DNA from: JBBPZA01 sp963728925
GTDB lineage: Bacteria; Actinomycetota; Thermoleophilia; Solirubrobacterales; Solirubrobacteraceae
Assembly: GCA_963728925.1 (NCBI GenBank)
Contig: CAVSMB010000026.1
Span: forward strand, 62,001-126,000
Direction: 5' to 3'
Length of the DNA stretch: 64,000 bases
Shown here: positions 44,644-55,592 of the stretch, in pieces
Position numbering within the stretch: position 1 is the first letter of the stretch
Layout: each line of letters starts with the position of its first letter
The notes under the pieces: generated by a model
The model's database searches: none
Told to the model about the DNA's origin: nothing
Seen by the model: only the letters and a program-made list of their open reading frames with translations
Program-made: the position numbers and the translations under genes

Positions 44644-46043
44644 GGCGCCAGCACCTCCCAGGGATCGGCGGCCGCGGTCCGGCGGAAGCGTCCCCGGCCG
44701 AGGGGGAGCAGCTCGGTCGGCAGCACCTCGGAGGCGACCGCACGGACCCGCGCCGGCGCGACGCGGAGGACCGTGCCCGCGCGAGGCGGCCGCTCGGCCA
44801 CCGGCGGGATCCCGAGCCCCAGCCGCCAGGCGACGGCCGGGGCCTGCAGCCGGGAGGTGTGAACGGGCCCGCAGGCGCGCACGCGCGCCCCGCCCCCCGC
44901 GTGCTCGATCGCGAGGTCGAGCCGGCGGTAGAACGCGGCCCGCGTGGTGACCGGCTCGAGCTCTGCGACCAGGCGTGCCACCCGCCAGGCGCAGGTGGGG
45001 ACAAGCACCAGCACGAGGACCACGCCGGCCAGACGCGCCCCGCCGGCGGGCCGACCAGCGCGCGCGGCGATGACTGCGCCCAGCGCCGCAGCGAGCCACG
45101 CCAAGCCGACGCCCGCGAGGATGGCCTCGGGCGCGAGGACGGGATAGAGGAAGCGGGCGACGCCCTGATAGCCGCCGAAGGTGGTGAGGGCGAGCTCGAC
45201 GAGCACGTAGGCCACCGCGCTCGCACCCAAGGCGAGCACGAGCCGGTCGCCTCGGCGCAGCGCGAACGCCAGCGCCGCCGCCGCGGCGAGATGGACCGGC
45301 GGCGGGGCGAGCTCGAAAGCCCGAACGAGGACATCGCCCGCCCCCACCGCGCTACCCCCGGACTGCGCCTCGGCCGCGGAGCGCAGCGGCCGGCCGGCGA
45401 CGAGCGCGTCGGGAGCGAACCACAGGATGGGCACGAGGGCGAGCAGGAAGGCCACGAGCACGCGGAGGCGAGGGCAGGTGACCCACAGGTACGCGCCGTA
45501 CGGCCCCAGGAACGGCCACAGCTCCGGGCGGACGAGGCCGCCGGTGCAGAGCAGGGCGACCGCTTGGCCGCGGCGACCGTCGAGGTGGCGCTCGAGGGCG
45601 AGCAGGCCGAAGGCGACCACCAGCCCATCGGAGATCCCCATCGACACGCCTCGCAGCCACGCCGAGAGCAGCACCGCGACCGCGACCACTCCCGCGGACG
45701 GTCCGGCGACCCGCGCCGCGAGCCGGTAGCCCAGCACCAGCGAGGCCAGCCCGCCGAAGCGCGCCACGGCGAGCCACAGCCACGGCGCGGCGGGCCCGGT
45801 GGGCGAGAGCGCGGCGGCGAGGAGGACGGGCAGCGGCTTCCACGCCGGGCCTGCGCTCAGCTCGAGATCGAGATGGGCGAGCTCCCGTCCCCAGACAAGC
45901 CATGCCCACGCGTCGTGGAGCGGCGCCGAGGGGAGCACCAGCAGCGACAGCAGCGCCCCTGCCGCGCACGACATGAGCGCGATCGCGAGCGGGAAAGGAG
46001 CCTTCCGGTGCGCGAGTCGGGGCACGCTCTCCAGATTGTGCAT
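44556..46043 (-). CDS. Membrane protein, GT39-like, unknown role
   Basis: 495 residues from the ATG at 46043, which lies inside a 22-base palindrome. About ten helices: LAIALMSCAAGALLSLLVLP, then a loop HDAWAWLVWGRELAHLDLEL with a conserved Asp as in GT-C transferases, SMGISDGLVVAFGLLALERH, LRVLVAFLLALVPILWFAPD, YQGVARFLYPVLAPEAIL. The layout fits a membrane mannosyl/hexosyltransferase-like protein. The last 29 codons are antisense to panB and Ser/Arg rich, so the natural stop may have been lost; the conserved part ends near PWEVLAPYQ. Its promoter is shared with the divergent hydrolase. Confidence 0.8.
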   Translation of the reverse strand: MHNLESVPRLAHRKAPFPLAIALMSCAAGALLSLLVLPSAPLHDAWAWLVWGRELAHLDLELSAGPAWKPLPVLLAAALSPTGPAAPWLWLAVARFGGLASLVLGYRLAARVAGPSAGVVAVAVLLSAWLRGVSMGISDGLVVAFGLLALERHLDGRRGQAVALLCTGGLVRPELWPFLGPYGAYLWVTCPRLRVLVAFLLALVPILWFAPDALVAGRPLRSAAEAQSGGSAVGAGDVLVRAFELAPPPVHLAAAAALAFALRRGDRLVLALGASAVAYVLVELALTTFGGYQGVARFLYPVLAPEAILAGVGLAWLAAALGAVIAARAGRPAGGARLAGVVLVLVLVPTCAWRVARLVAELEPVTTRAAFYRRLDLAIEHAGGGARVRACGPVHTSRLQAPAVAWRLGLGIPPVAERPPRAGTVLRVAPARVRAVASEVLPTELLPLGRGRFRRTAAADPWEVLAPYQSKCARRSPPNSGSSARKRSSSSGSIE

Positions 46044-46062
46044 AAAGTCAATTGACTTTATG
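46041..46062. promoter_or_regulatory. Perfect 22-base palindrome between divergent genes
   Basis: The sequence CATAAAGTCAA is followed directly by its exact reverse complement, giving a 22-base perfect inverted repeat without a spacer. It is AT-rich in a GC-rich genome, begins with the ATG of the minus-strand membrane protein and lies 15 bases before the hydrolase ATG at 46077. Symmetry and length fit a dimeric repressor site (TetR or MarR type) controlling both directions. No regulator of those families is encoded nearby. Confidence 0.75.
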
Positions 46063-46076
46063 CTATTTGTGTACGG

Positions 46077-46757
46077 ATGCTCGATGCGACCACGATCGAC
46101 GGCGTCACCTGGGCCGGCCGGGCCGGAACGGGACCCGACGTGCTCTTCCTCGGCGGCCCGCTGGACGATGCCGCCTCGCTGCGCCCGCTCCTGCGTGAGC
46201 TCGAAAGCGCCCATCGCGTAACGGCCTTTGACCCTCGTGGCTCCGGCCTCGGAATCACCCCACAGGCTCCCCCGTCCGTCGAAGAGCTCGTCGGCGACGC
46301 ACTGACGGTCTTGCGGGAGGCCGACGTCGCCCGCGCGCACGTGGTCGGCGCATCACTCGGCGGGCTGGTCGCCCAGCGCCTGGCGCTCGACCACCCGGAC
46401 CGGGTGGAGTCGCTCGTCCTCAGCGGCAGCTGGGCGAGGTCGGATCGCTTCCTCCGCGGCGTTCTGCGTGAATGGGCGATGGCGGCCGAGCGCGCCCGCT
46501 CGGTGGACGAGCTGCGCACGCACCTCGCCCTGTGGACCGAGGGTCGCGCGCCGATTGAGCAGGCCCAGCGCCTGGCCCACATCCTGATGCTCGCCGCACG
46601 CCAGATCGCCGAGGCGATGCCCCGTCTGCGCCGTTTCGGCGACATCCGGCACTCGTCATCACCCCTACGGTCGTCTTCGCCGGGCTCGTCGGCGCGATCG
46701 CCTGGAACCCAGCGACGTGGTACCTCGGGCTGCCGTCCAGCTCCTCGCACGCGCTGA
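46077..46757 (+). pseudogene. Alpha/beta hydrolase, C-terminus replaced
   Basis: From the ATG at 46077 about 190 residues are a clear alpha/beta hydrolase: VLFLGGPLDDAASLRPLLRE, VTAFDPRGSGLG, VVGASLGGLVAQRLALDHPD with the nucleophile Ser in GASLGG, and LVLSGSWAR. After MPRLRRFGDI (46650) the sequence stops matching a hydrolase; the catalytic His region and last helices are missing and the same bases in another frame encode a phosphate transporter segment. The stated stop at 46757 therefore translates foreign sequence (Ser/Arg rich). So the enzyme is broken. It shares the palindromic promoter with the membrane protein. Confidence 0.8.
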
Positions 46758-46803
46758 TCGGGGCGTCGTGGGCGCGGCGATCGTCGTGATGACCGCGAAG
46801 TAG
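46653..46803 (+). pseudogene. PiT-family phosphate transporter fragment
   Basis: Reading frame two off the hydrolase gives LVITPTVVFAGLVGAIAWNP, ATWYLGLPSSSSHALIG and, after one missing G, VVGAAIVVMTAK then a TAG at 46801. GLPSSSSHALIGG is the signature loop of PitA-type low-affinity inorganic phosphate transporters, preceded as usual by a W-N-x-x-T-W-Y-x-G-L-P stretch. Only about 48 of roughly 330 codons are present, with no start and no end of the family. It is a displaced fragment fused to the hydrolase end. Confidence 0.75.
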
Positions 46804-46838
46804 GGCGCCCGGCAGCTCAGGCCGGGGCCGGCGGCCGC

Positions 46839-47255
46839 CTACCCCGCCTGCGGCTCGCGCGGCCGGTCGTGTCCGTCCGGCTCGCCGCCGGGCACGCGGG
46901 GCCAGCGGCGAAGCGCGCCCTCGAAGGTCGACCAGTCGCCCGCGGGCGGCTCGGGGTCGCCGGGGTCGCCGTCATCGTCTCCGGGCCGGCGCTCGTCGCA
47001 GCGTTCACGGCCGAGCCAGGCCGCGACGCACATGGCCTCGACCCCGGCGAACACGAGCGCGCCGCCCGCCGTCGGCTCCTCGCGCGCCCATATCTCCACC
47101 GTCCCGGCGGCGTAGAGCAGCACGGAGAGCACGGCGACTCCCGCGGCCGCGAGCGGGCGGCGGCTGCGCGGCGCGCGCCCGAAGAACGCCGCCACGATGG
47201 ACGCCACCAGCACGGCGACGAGGACGACGTTGAGGACGAGCGGGGCGTCGGGCAT
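46839..47255 (-). CDS. Small membrane protein of unknown function
   Basis: 138 residues. Three hydrophobic segments (VLNVVLVAVLVASIVAAFFG, LAAAGVAVLSVLLYAAGTVE and ALVFAGVEAMCVAAWLG), then a charged C-terminal tail (GDDDGDPGDPEPPAGDWSTF). No family recognised. The composition is normal for the genome and the start ATG has no overlap with other genes. The convergent phosphate-transporter fragment ends 36 bases away. Confidence 0.72.
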   Translation of the reverse strand: MPDAPLVLNVVLVAVLVASIVAAFFGRAPRSRRPLAAAGVAVLSVLLYAAGTVEIWAREEPTAGGALVFAGVEAMCVAAWLGRERCDERRPGDDDGDPGDPEPPAGDWSTFEGALRRWPRVPGGEPDGHDRPREPQAG

Positions 47256-47315
47256 CGAACCCCGATTCTGGCCCGGGCGGTCGAGGTGTCAAGCGGGGGC
47301 GGCGCGAAGCCTCCC

Positions 47316-48323
47316 TCAGATGCTCGCCGCCCGCCTCGCGAAGCGCGTGTCGCAGTAGGGCTCGGCCTGCCCGATGTCCGCCGCGGTTCGCATGGACTGC
47401 GGGACCAGGCGGGTGAACGGCGTCACCGTGGCGACGTTCTCGCGGATCGCGTCCAGGACGACGCCGGCGGCCTCGCGGCCTGTCCGGGCGGCGGAGAAGT
47501 AGCGTGTCGCCCGCAGGTAGGGCGTGCGCAGCCAGCGCAGCGTGGCCGCGTCGCCGTCGCTGGTGACGTGGACGACGTCGCGGCGCCGGGCGTCGCGCAG
47601 GTGACGGGCGATCGCGTCGCCCATCACGGCCCCGTAGTCGACCACGATCCTCGCGTCGGGGTGCAGGGCGAGCTCGCGCCGCACGAGCGCCACCGCCTGG
47701 TCGCCGTCGAGGTTGCCCGGGCCCCGCGCGACGATCTCGAAGCGCCCGCCCGCGGTGGCGAGCGCCTCGTCGAGGCCGAGGTCCAGGCCCTCGGAGATGC
47801 CCTGACCCAGGAGGCCCTGGACGACGATCAGCCCTCCTCCCGGCACGTTGGCTTTGAGCCAGGCCCCGATCAGGCGGCCGCCCACCGTGCTCGGGACCTC
47901 GGCGACGCCGGCGAAGAACTTCGACCCGGGCCCCGGCCCGGGCGACATGCACGCCGCGACCTTCACGCCGGCCTGCTGGGCGAACTGCGCCCCGCGCGTT
48001 GCGGACTCCACGGCCACCGGCTGGATCACGAGCCCCGCCACGCGGTCGGCGATGAATGCGGCGATGTTCTGGCTCTCCCGCGCCGAGGAGAACTCGGCCT
48101 GGCGAACGACGAGCTCGTAGCCCGAGCCCTGCAGGGCGGCGTAGGCGCCAGTCGCCACGCAGCGGGCGAACGGGTAGGAGCCGGCGAGGCTCAGGCCGAC
48201 CTTCCTCGTGCGCCGGGGCGGGGCGCCGTCGCCGCCGCCGCACGCGGCGAGCACGCCGGGGGCGAGCGCGAGGCCCGCGCCGGCCCGCAGCAGCCCCCGG
48301 CGCGACAGCGGCCGCTCAGCCAC
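47316..48323 (-). CDS. Orphan sugar-type substrate-binding protein
   Basis: 335 residues. An N-terminal twin-Arg-like start (LSRRGLLRAGAGLALAPGV) ends in a lipobox LAAC, so it is probably a lipoprotein exported by Tat or Sec. The rest is a type I periplasmic binding protein (Peripla_BP_4): VGLSLAGSYPFARCVATGAY, QNIAAFIADRVAGLVIQPVA, GQGISEGLDLGLDEALA and VHVTSDGDAATLRWL. These proteins bind sugars or autoinducers for ABC importers, but no ATPase or permease lies nearby. Its start overlaps the acetyltransferase stop by 8 bases, suggesting a joint role with that enzyme. Confidence 0.88.
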   Translation of the reverse strand: MAERPLSRRGLLRAGAGLALAPGVLAACGGGDGAPPRRTRKVGLSLAGSYPFARCVATGAYAALQGSGYELVVRQAEFSSARESQNIAAFIADRVAGLVIQPVAVESATRGAQFAQQAGVKVAACMSPGPGPGSKFFAGVAEVPSTVGGRLIGAWLKANVPGGGLIVVQGLLGQGISEGLDLGLDEALATAGGRFEIVARGPGNLDGDQAVALVRRELALHPDARIVVDYGAVMGDAIARHLRDARRRDVVHVTSDGDAATLRWLRTPYLRATRYFSAARTGREAAGVVLDAIRENVATVTPFTRLVPQSMRTAADIGQAEPYCDTRFARRAASI

Positions 48324-48909
48324 GGTCGTACTCGATCGTGCGCAGGACGCGAGCGGGGGCGCCGGCGGCGATGGAGAAGGGCTCGAGGTCCTCGGTCACG
48401 ACGCTGTTGGCGCCGATGACGCATCGCTCGCCGACGCTGACCCCGCTCGTGATGACCACATTGGCCCCGCACCAGACGTTGTCACCCAGCCGCGTCGGGC
48501 CCCTGGTCGTGAACCCCTGCCAGGGGACGGGCCGGCCGGGGTCGTCGAAGCGGTGGTTGCCGTCGGTGACGAAGCACCCGTTCGCGAGCATGCAGTGCTC
48601 GCCGATCTCCACCCGCTCGACCGCCGCGAGCATCACGCCGATGTTGAGGAACGAGCCGCCGCCGATCCGCACCCGCGCCTCCCCGGGGGCGGTGATCCAC
48701 ACGCCGGGCTCGAGCAGCGCGTGCGGGCCGATCTCCAGCCGCCCCTCCTCGAAGGCCTCGAGCACGTTGCCGTGAACGGGCCAGCGCACGAAGGCCTCGC
48801 GGCGCAGGAAGTGCCAGTGGATGCGGGCGCGGTTCCACGGCAGCGAGTTGCGCTCGTACCAGCGCCACTTCTGGGCATAGAGCCGCACCTGAGCGGCGAG
48901 ATCGGTCAC
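48316..48909 (-). CDS. Left-handed beta-helix acetyltransferase
   Basis: 197 residues, hexapeptide-repeat family of the maltose/galactoside O-acetyltransferase type. Repeats run from about residue 58 to 185: LEIGPHALLEPGVWI, VRIGGGSFLNIGVMLAA, ERVEIGEHCMLANGCFV, GDNVWCGANVVITSGVSVGE, VIGANSVVTEDLEPFSIAAG, ending APARVLR. The catalytic His is in VTDGNHRFDD. It would transfer an acetyl group from acetyl-CoA to a sugar. Intact; overlaps the binding protein by 8 bases. Confidence 0.88.
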   Translation of the reverse strand: MTDLAAQVRLYAQKWRWYERNSLPWNRARIHWHFLRREAFVRWPVHGNVLEAFEEGRLEIGPHALLEPGVWITAPGEARVRIGGGSFLNIGVMLAAVERVEIGEHCMLANGCFVTDGNHRFDDPGRPVPWQGFTTRGPTRLGDNVWCGANVVITSGVSVGERCVIGANSVVTEDLEPFSIAAGAPARVLRTIEYDRG

Positions 48910-48948
48910 GGCGGCGAAGCCTTGCAGACGGGCCCACGGGCCGGCCCG

Positions 48949-50454
48949 TCAGGACATCGGCACGCTGACCGCGGCGCCCTGCGCCCGATGGGTCGCCCGC
49001 AGGGCGACCGCGAAGCGGCGAACGGCCTCGTCGAGCTGCTCGGGCGAGAGCAGCGGGAAGGAGAAGCGCATGGACGTCCGCGCCGGCGGCTCGACCGAGG
49101 TCGCCGACCCCGGGGTGTAGGTCACGCCGGCGCGGACCGCCTCGAAGTAGAGCGCGCGCTCGTCGACCGGGCGGCGCAGGATGACCCACACGTGGTGGCC
49201 GCCGGTGGCTCGGAACCACGTGGCCTCGTCGGGCAGGTGGCGGTCGAGGGCGTCGCACAGGGCGTCGCGGTGGCGGCGGTAGCCGGCGATGGCGCGGGCG
49301 GTGTGCGCCTCGTGCGCGCCGGAGCGCAGGTAGCGGGCGGCGATGTGCTGGGTGAGCGTGGAGGTCGCCATGTCCGCGTTGGTCTTCATGCTGGCCAGGC
49401 GGCCGAGGAGCGGGCCTCGCGCGGCGACCCACCCGAGGCGCAGGCCGCCCCCCACGGTCTTGGAGAGCGAGTCGACGTAGGCGACGTGACCCGGCGCGGC
49501 GGCCCGCAGCCGGGGGCGCTCCTCGCCCTCGAAGCGCAGCGTCGCATAGACCCCGTCCTCCATGATCAGGAACGAGCGCTCGCGCGCCAGCGCGGCGAGG
49601 CGCTCGGCGCGCTCGGGCGAGAGATCGCGCCCCGTCGGGTTCTGGCAGCCGGTCTGCAGCGCGACGAGCTTGACCTCGTGGCGAGCGAGGATGCGCTCGA
49701 GCGCGTCGACGTCGAAGCCCTCCTCGTCGACGGGCACGCCGATGATCCGCGCGCCGGTGTCCAGCAGCGAGACGAGGATGCCCACGAAGCTCGGCGACTC
49801 GACCACCGCGACGTCGCCCGGGCGCAGCGTCGCCCGGGACACGAGGTCAAGGCCCTGACGCGCCCCGGAGGTGACGATGATCTCCTCGGCGTCGCTGGCG
49901 AAGCCCGAGCGCCGGCCGCGCCGGGCGAGCTCCTCGCGCAGCTCGGGCAGCCCCTCGCCGCTGAGGTAGGCCAGCGCGTCGGGGCCGAGGTCGGCGAAGA
50001 CGCCGGCGGTGACCTCGGCGAGCTCGTCGGCCGGGATCAGCTCGGGTGCCGGGAAGCCGGCCGCCATGGACAGCAGGTCGGGGTCCCGGGCGAGGCTGAA
50101 GGACGCCTCCAGCGCCACGCTGCGCGCCCACGAGCTCGGGCGGTCGGGCAGGACGGCCGCCTGCCAGTCGTCGTCCTCGGGCTCGTCGGAGCGAGCCGGC
50201 GGCAGCGTGCGGACGAAGGTGCCCCGACCGACCGTCGCGGTGACGTAGCCCTGCTCGGCGAGCTTGCGGTAGACGCGGGCGGCGGTCAGGTGGTTGACGC
50301 CAGCCGCCGCAGCCAGCTCGCGGGTGGGCGGGAGCTTCTCGCCGGGCACCAGCTCCCCCGCATCGACACGGGTGGCGATGAAGTCGACCAGCTGCTGGGT
50401 CAGAGACGTCGAGGACCCTCGGTCGAGCGGAGACAAATCCCACTTGTATGACAT
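48949..50454 (-). CDS. MocR-type GntR regulator with aminotransferase domain
   Basis: 501 residues. N-terminal winged helix (LTQQLVDFIATRVDAGELVP, PPTRELAAAAGVNHLTAARV) is the GntR type; the rest is a fold type I aminotransferase domain with PLP-binding DSLSKTVGGGLRLGWVA (Lys) and TGCQNPTGRDLSP. MocR proteins often control vitamin B6 or amino-acid genes and the PLP acts as a sensor. Here the gene is divergent from a small GNAT-like protein and promoter-like sequences lie between. The ATG at 50454 (TGTCATACAAG context) begins 28 bases from the divergent promoter. Target unknown. Confidence 0.9.
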   Translation of the reverse strand: MSYKWDLSPLDRGSSTSLTQQLVDFIATRVDAGELVPGEKLPPTRELAAAAGVNHLTAARVYRKLAEQGYVTATVGRGTFVRTLPPARSDEPEDDDWQAAVLPDRPSSWARSVALEASFSLARDPDLLSMAAGFPAPELIPADELAEVTAGVFADLGPDALAYLSGEGLPELREELARRGRRSGFASDAEEIIVTSGARQGLDLVSRATLRPGDVAVVESPSFVGILVSLLDTGARIIGVPVDEEGFDVDALERILARHEVKLVALQTGCQNPTGRDLSPERAERLAALARERSFLIMEDGVYATLRFEGEERPRLRAAAPGHVAYVDSLSKTVGGGLRLGWVAARGPLLGRLASMKTNADMATSTLTQHIAARYLRSGAHEAHTARAIAGYRRHRDALCDALDRHLPDEATWFRATGGHHVWVILRRPVDERALYFEAVRAGVTYTPGSATSVEPPARTSMRFSFPLLSPEQLDEAVRRFAVALRATHRAQGAAVSVPMS

Positions 50455-50481
50455 TGACTGACCTACTTCGCGGTGTATCTT
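50454..50481 (+). promoter_or_regulatory. Likely sigma-70 type promoter for the 50537 gene
   Basis: TTGACT (50454 to 50459) and TATCTT (50476 to 50481) are 16 bases apart, a good vegetative promoter in a region where the surrounding sequence is much richer in GC. The -35 box overlaps the start codon of the MocR gene. A GAGGAA ribosome site lies before the ATG at 50537. Confidence 0.6.
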
Positions 50482-50485
50482 GGCA

Positions 50486-50501
50486 CTTGTTGTCGTACAA
50501 G
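50486..50501. promoter_or_regulatory. Candidate GntR/MocR operator
   Basis: CTTGT and ACAAG flank 6 bases, an inverted repeat just after the predicted promoter. CACTTGT also occurs at 50441 and 50484, 43 bases apart in the same direction, the sort of spaced direct repeat known for MocR regulators. Autoregulation plus control of the divergent gene would fit; no binding data can be read from sequence. Confidence 0.5.
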
Positions 50502-50536
50502 ATCGCACACTCAATGAGGAAAGTCGAGGCTTCGTC

Positions 50537-50884
50537 ATGATCGCGCGCCGCCGCAGCCCCCAGCGGCACCAGCTCGCCACCCCCTCCCGCCGGCCGGTCG
50601 ACGTCACCATCCGCCGGGCGTTCCCGGACGACGACGCGGTGCTCGCGCGCCTCGCGGCGCTCGACGGCCGACGGGCGCTCGCGGGCGACGTGCTGCTCGC
50701 CGAGGTCGCCGGCGAGCCGTGGGCGGCCCTGAGCCTCGACGAGACGCACGTCGTGGCCGACCCGTTCCGCCCGACGGCGGAGCTCGTGGTCCTCCTGCGC
50801 GCCCGCGCCGGTCAGATCCGGGCCACGCGCGCGGCGTCGACCCAGCCTCTGCGCCGCCTCGTCCCCCTGCTCGGCGGTCGCTGA
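50537..50884 (+). CDS. Small GNAT-like protein
   Basis: 115 residues. Central stretch VTIRRAFPDDDAVLARLAAL followed by LLAEVAGEPWAALSLDETHV and VADPFRPTAELVVLLRARAG. This is the beginning of a GNAT acetyltransferase pattern (IRRA-PDD-A-LARLAALDG) without the acetyl-CoA binding loop, a common small actinobacterial protein of unknown role. ATG chosen because of GAGGAA about 15 bases upstream. It is divergent from the MocR-type regulator and may be its target. Confidence 0.7.
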   Translation: MIARRRSPQRHQLATPSRRPVDVTIRRAFPDDDAVLARLAALDGRRALAGDVLLAEVAGEPWAALSLDETHVVADPFRPTAELVVLLRARAGQIRATRAASTQPLRRLVPLLGGR

Positions 50885-50926
50885 GACCCGCACCGAGGCC
50901 GGCGCCCCCAACCCCTCCTCGGGGGC

Positions 50927-50947
50927 GGCGGCCGAAGGCGGGCCGCC
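50927..50947. terminator. GC hairpin between convergent genes
   Basis: GGCGGCC and GGCCGCC form a 7-base stem with a 7-base loop in the gap between the small GNAT-like gene (ends 50884) and uvrA (ends 50987). No T-run; it could act in both directions as actinobacterial I-shaped terminators do. Confidence 0.45.
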
Positions 50948-50986
50948 GTCCCGCGCCGTTTCGGCGGCGGAGGCCCAAGGCGGCCG

Positions 50987-53883
<2,897 letters not shown>

Positions 53884-53884
<1 letters not shown>

Positions 53885-55515
53885 CAGGACAAGTGTAGGT
53901 CGCCGAACAGACGTTCGCCCTCGCTGGAATCCGCTAGGTGCGGCGAATCGAGCGCTGCGGCCACGCCGTCGCGTCCCGCCAGGTCGAGCTTGCGGTAGGT
54001 CCGCGGCGCTGCGACAGCGATGACCAGGCGCTCCCCGGCGGTCTCGCCCGCCAGCGTCCCGGCCAGCCAGCGGACCCGTCCGCGCGCGCTTGCCTCTGTC
54101 CGCAGGTCGTAGCGCCCCGCGACGCCGAGGAAGGCCTCGAGCCCGAGCCTGCGCTCGCGCAGCGCCGGCTCGTCGCCGAGGTCGTCGAGGGCGCCCAGCA
54201 GCACGTCGACCGCGTCGCCGTGGCAGCCCGCGTAGTAGCGGGAGACGGCGAGTGCGAGGGCTGCGTCGGCGCGCTGGGCCGGATCGCTCGCGAGCGCGAC
54301 GGCATCGGCGAGGTGCCCGGCCGCCCCGGGTTCGAAGCGCGCGAGCTCGGCCGTGCCGAGCGCGAGCAGCGCCGTGGGCCGCGCGCCGGCCGCCGGCGGC
54401 TCGGCGAGCGCGCGGCGCAGCAGCGCGGCGGCGGCCTCGGGCGCGCCGCGCGCGCGGGCGCCGACCGCCGCGTCGAGGAGCTGGTCGACCGCCCACGGAT
54501 CGCCGTCGCCGGGGCCCGCCGCGACGAGGTGGGCGACGAGGGCGTCGCGGCCGGCGCCGAGGCCGTCGAGCACCCGGGCCGCGCGGGTGTGGGCTCCGGC
54601 GCGCGTGGCGGCGGGCATGCCGTCCTCCACCGCTGCGCGCAGGAGCGGGTGGGCGAAGGCCGGGCGCGTGGCGTCTTCGAAGAGCCCCGCCGTCGCGAGC
54701 TCCGCCGCCGCGCGCCGCGCGATCCCGGCATCCAGACCGGCGAGCGCGTCGAGGAGGAAGGGGTTGCCGCCGGTCTGGTCGTGCGCGGCGGCCGCGAAGC
54801 CGGGCTCGGGCGTCGCGCCCAGGCGCCGGGCGACCACCAGCGAGACCGCCTCCTCGCCGAGCGGCGCGGCTCCAGGCGCGCACCGCCCGGCTCGGAGAGG
54901 ATGGCGTCGAGCTCCGGCGGGAGCGGCCCGGCATCGTCGCGCACCGCGACGACCAGCGCGACCGCGGTGTCCTCGAGCCGCGCGGCCGGTGCGCGAGAAA
55001 GAGCAGCGAGGGCTCGTCGGACCGGTGGACGTCGTCGACGGCCACGAGCACCGGGCCGGTGGCGGCGAGGTTGGCGAGCAGCCAGTAGAGGCCGTGGCGC
55101 AGCGCATCGGCGTCGGCCTGCTCGCCGGGCTCCCCGGAGAGGTCCGCCCGCTCGCCGGGCTCCGCGGGGAGGCCGAGGGCCGGGGCCGCATGACGGGCCG
55201 CGCCCGCGAGCAGGGCGGCGCGCTGCTCGGGGCCCGCGCGCGCCACCGGCGCCTCGAGCAGTCGCCGGGCGACTCCGAGTGCGACGTCGCGCTCGAGCTG
55301 GATCCACGCGTGCGCAAGACGGCCAGCCCGCGCGCGGCGGCGGCGGCAGCGGCCGCATGGTCGAGCAGCCGCGTCTTGCCGATCCCGGCGGGGCCGGTCA
55401 GCACCACGAGCGCTCCGGTCCCGCCGGAGGCGGTTTCGAGCGCGCGATCGAGAGTCTCGAGCTCGCGCTCACGCTCCAGCGGCAGCGGGGCGGTCGCCGT
55501 CACGCGTCCCAGCAT
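53884..55515 (-). pseudogene. LAL-type AAA regulator, frameshifted and without its DNA-binding end
   Basis: Starts (ATG at 55515) with RERELETLDRALETASGGTG and a P-loop VVLTGPAGIGKTRLLDHAA; later VLVAVDDVHRSDEPSLLFLA is a Walker B, then DQTGGNPFLLDALAGLDAG and Ala-rich TPR-like helices (ALAVSRYYAGCHGDAVDVLL). This is the STAND ATPase layout of LuxR-family (LAL) regulators. Three indels (near 55310, 55000 and 54880) return to the original frame. The protein ends GERLFGDLHLS after about 540 residues, whereas LAL regulators run to 900 with a GerE helix-turn-helix, which is absent. It is directly coupled to uvrA. Confidence 0.78.
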
Positions 55516-55592
55516 GTCGCACGAGACGCGGCGGGAAAGATCAGGGTGGCGCCCTGACGCCATCGCACGCGCCGGCAGCCACCATCGGCCCC

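Noticed and set aside
46060..46221. Alternative start of the hydrolase gene at the ATG inside the palindrome
   Set aside because: That ATG opens a different frame that does not encode hydrolase motifs; the ATG at 46077 does.
53885..55246. Extension of uvrA into one 1419-codon protein
   Set aside because: The upstream part reads as Arg/Ala/Pro-rich sequence in its own frame, while a neighbouring frame encodes a clear ATPase; UvrA starts at its conserved MAVSEKLIVAGAREHNL.
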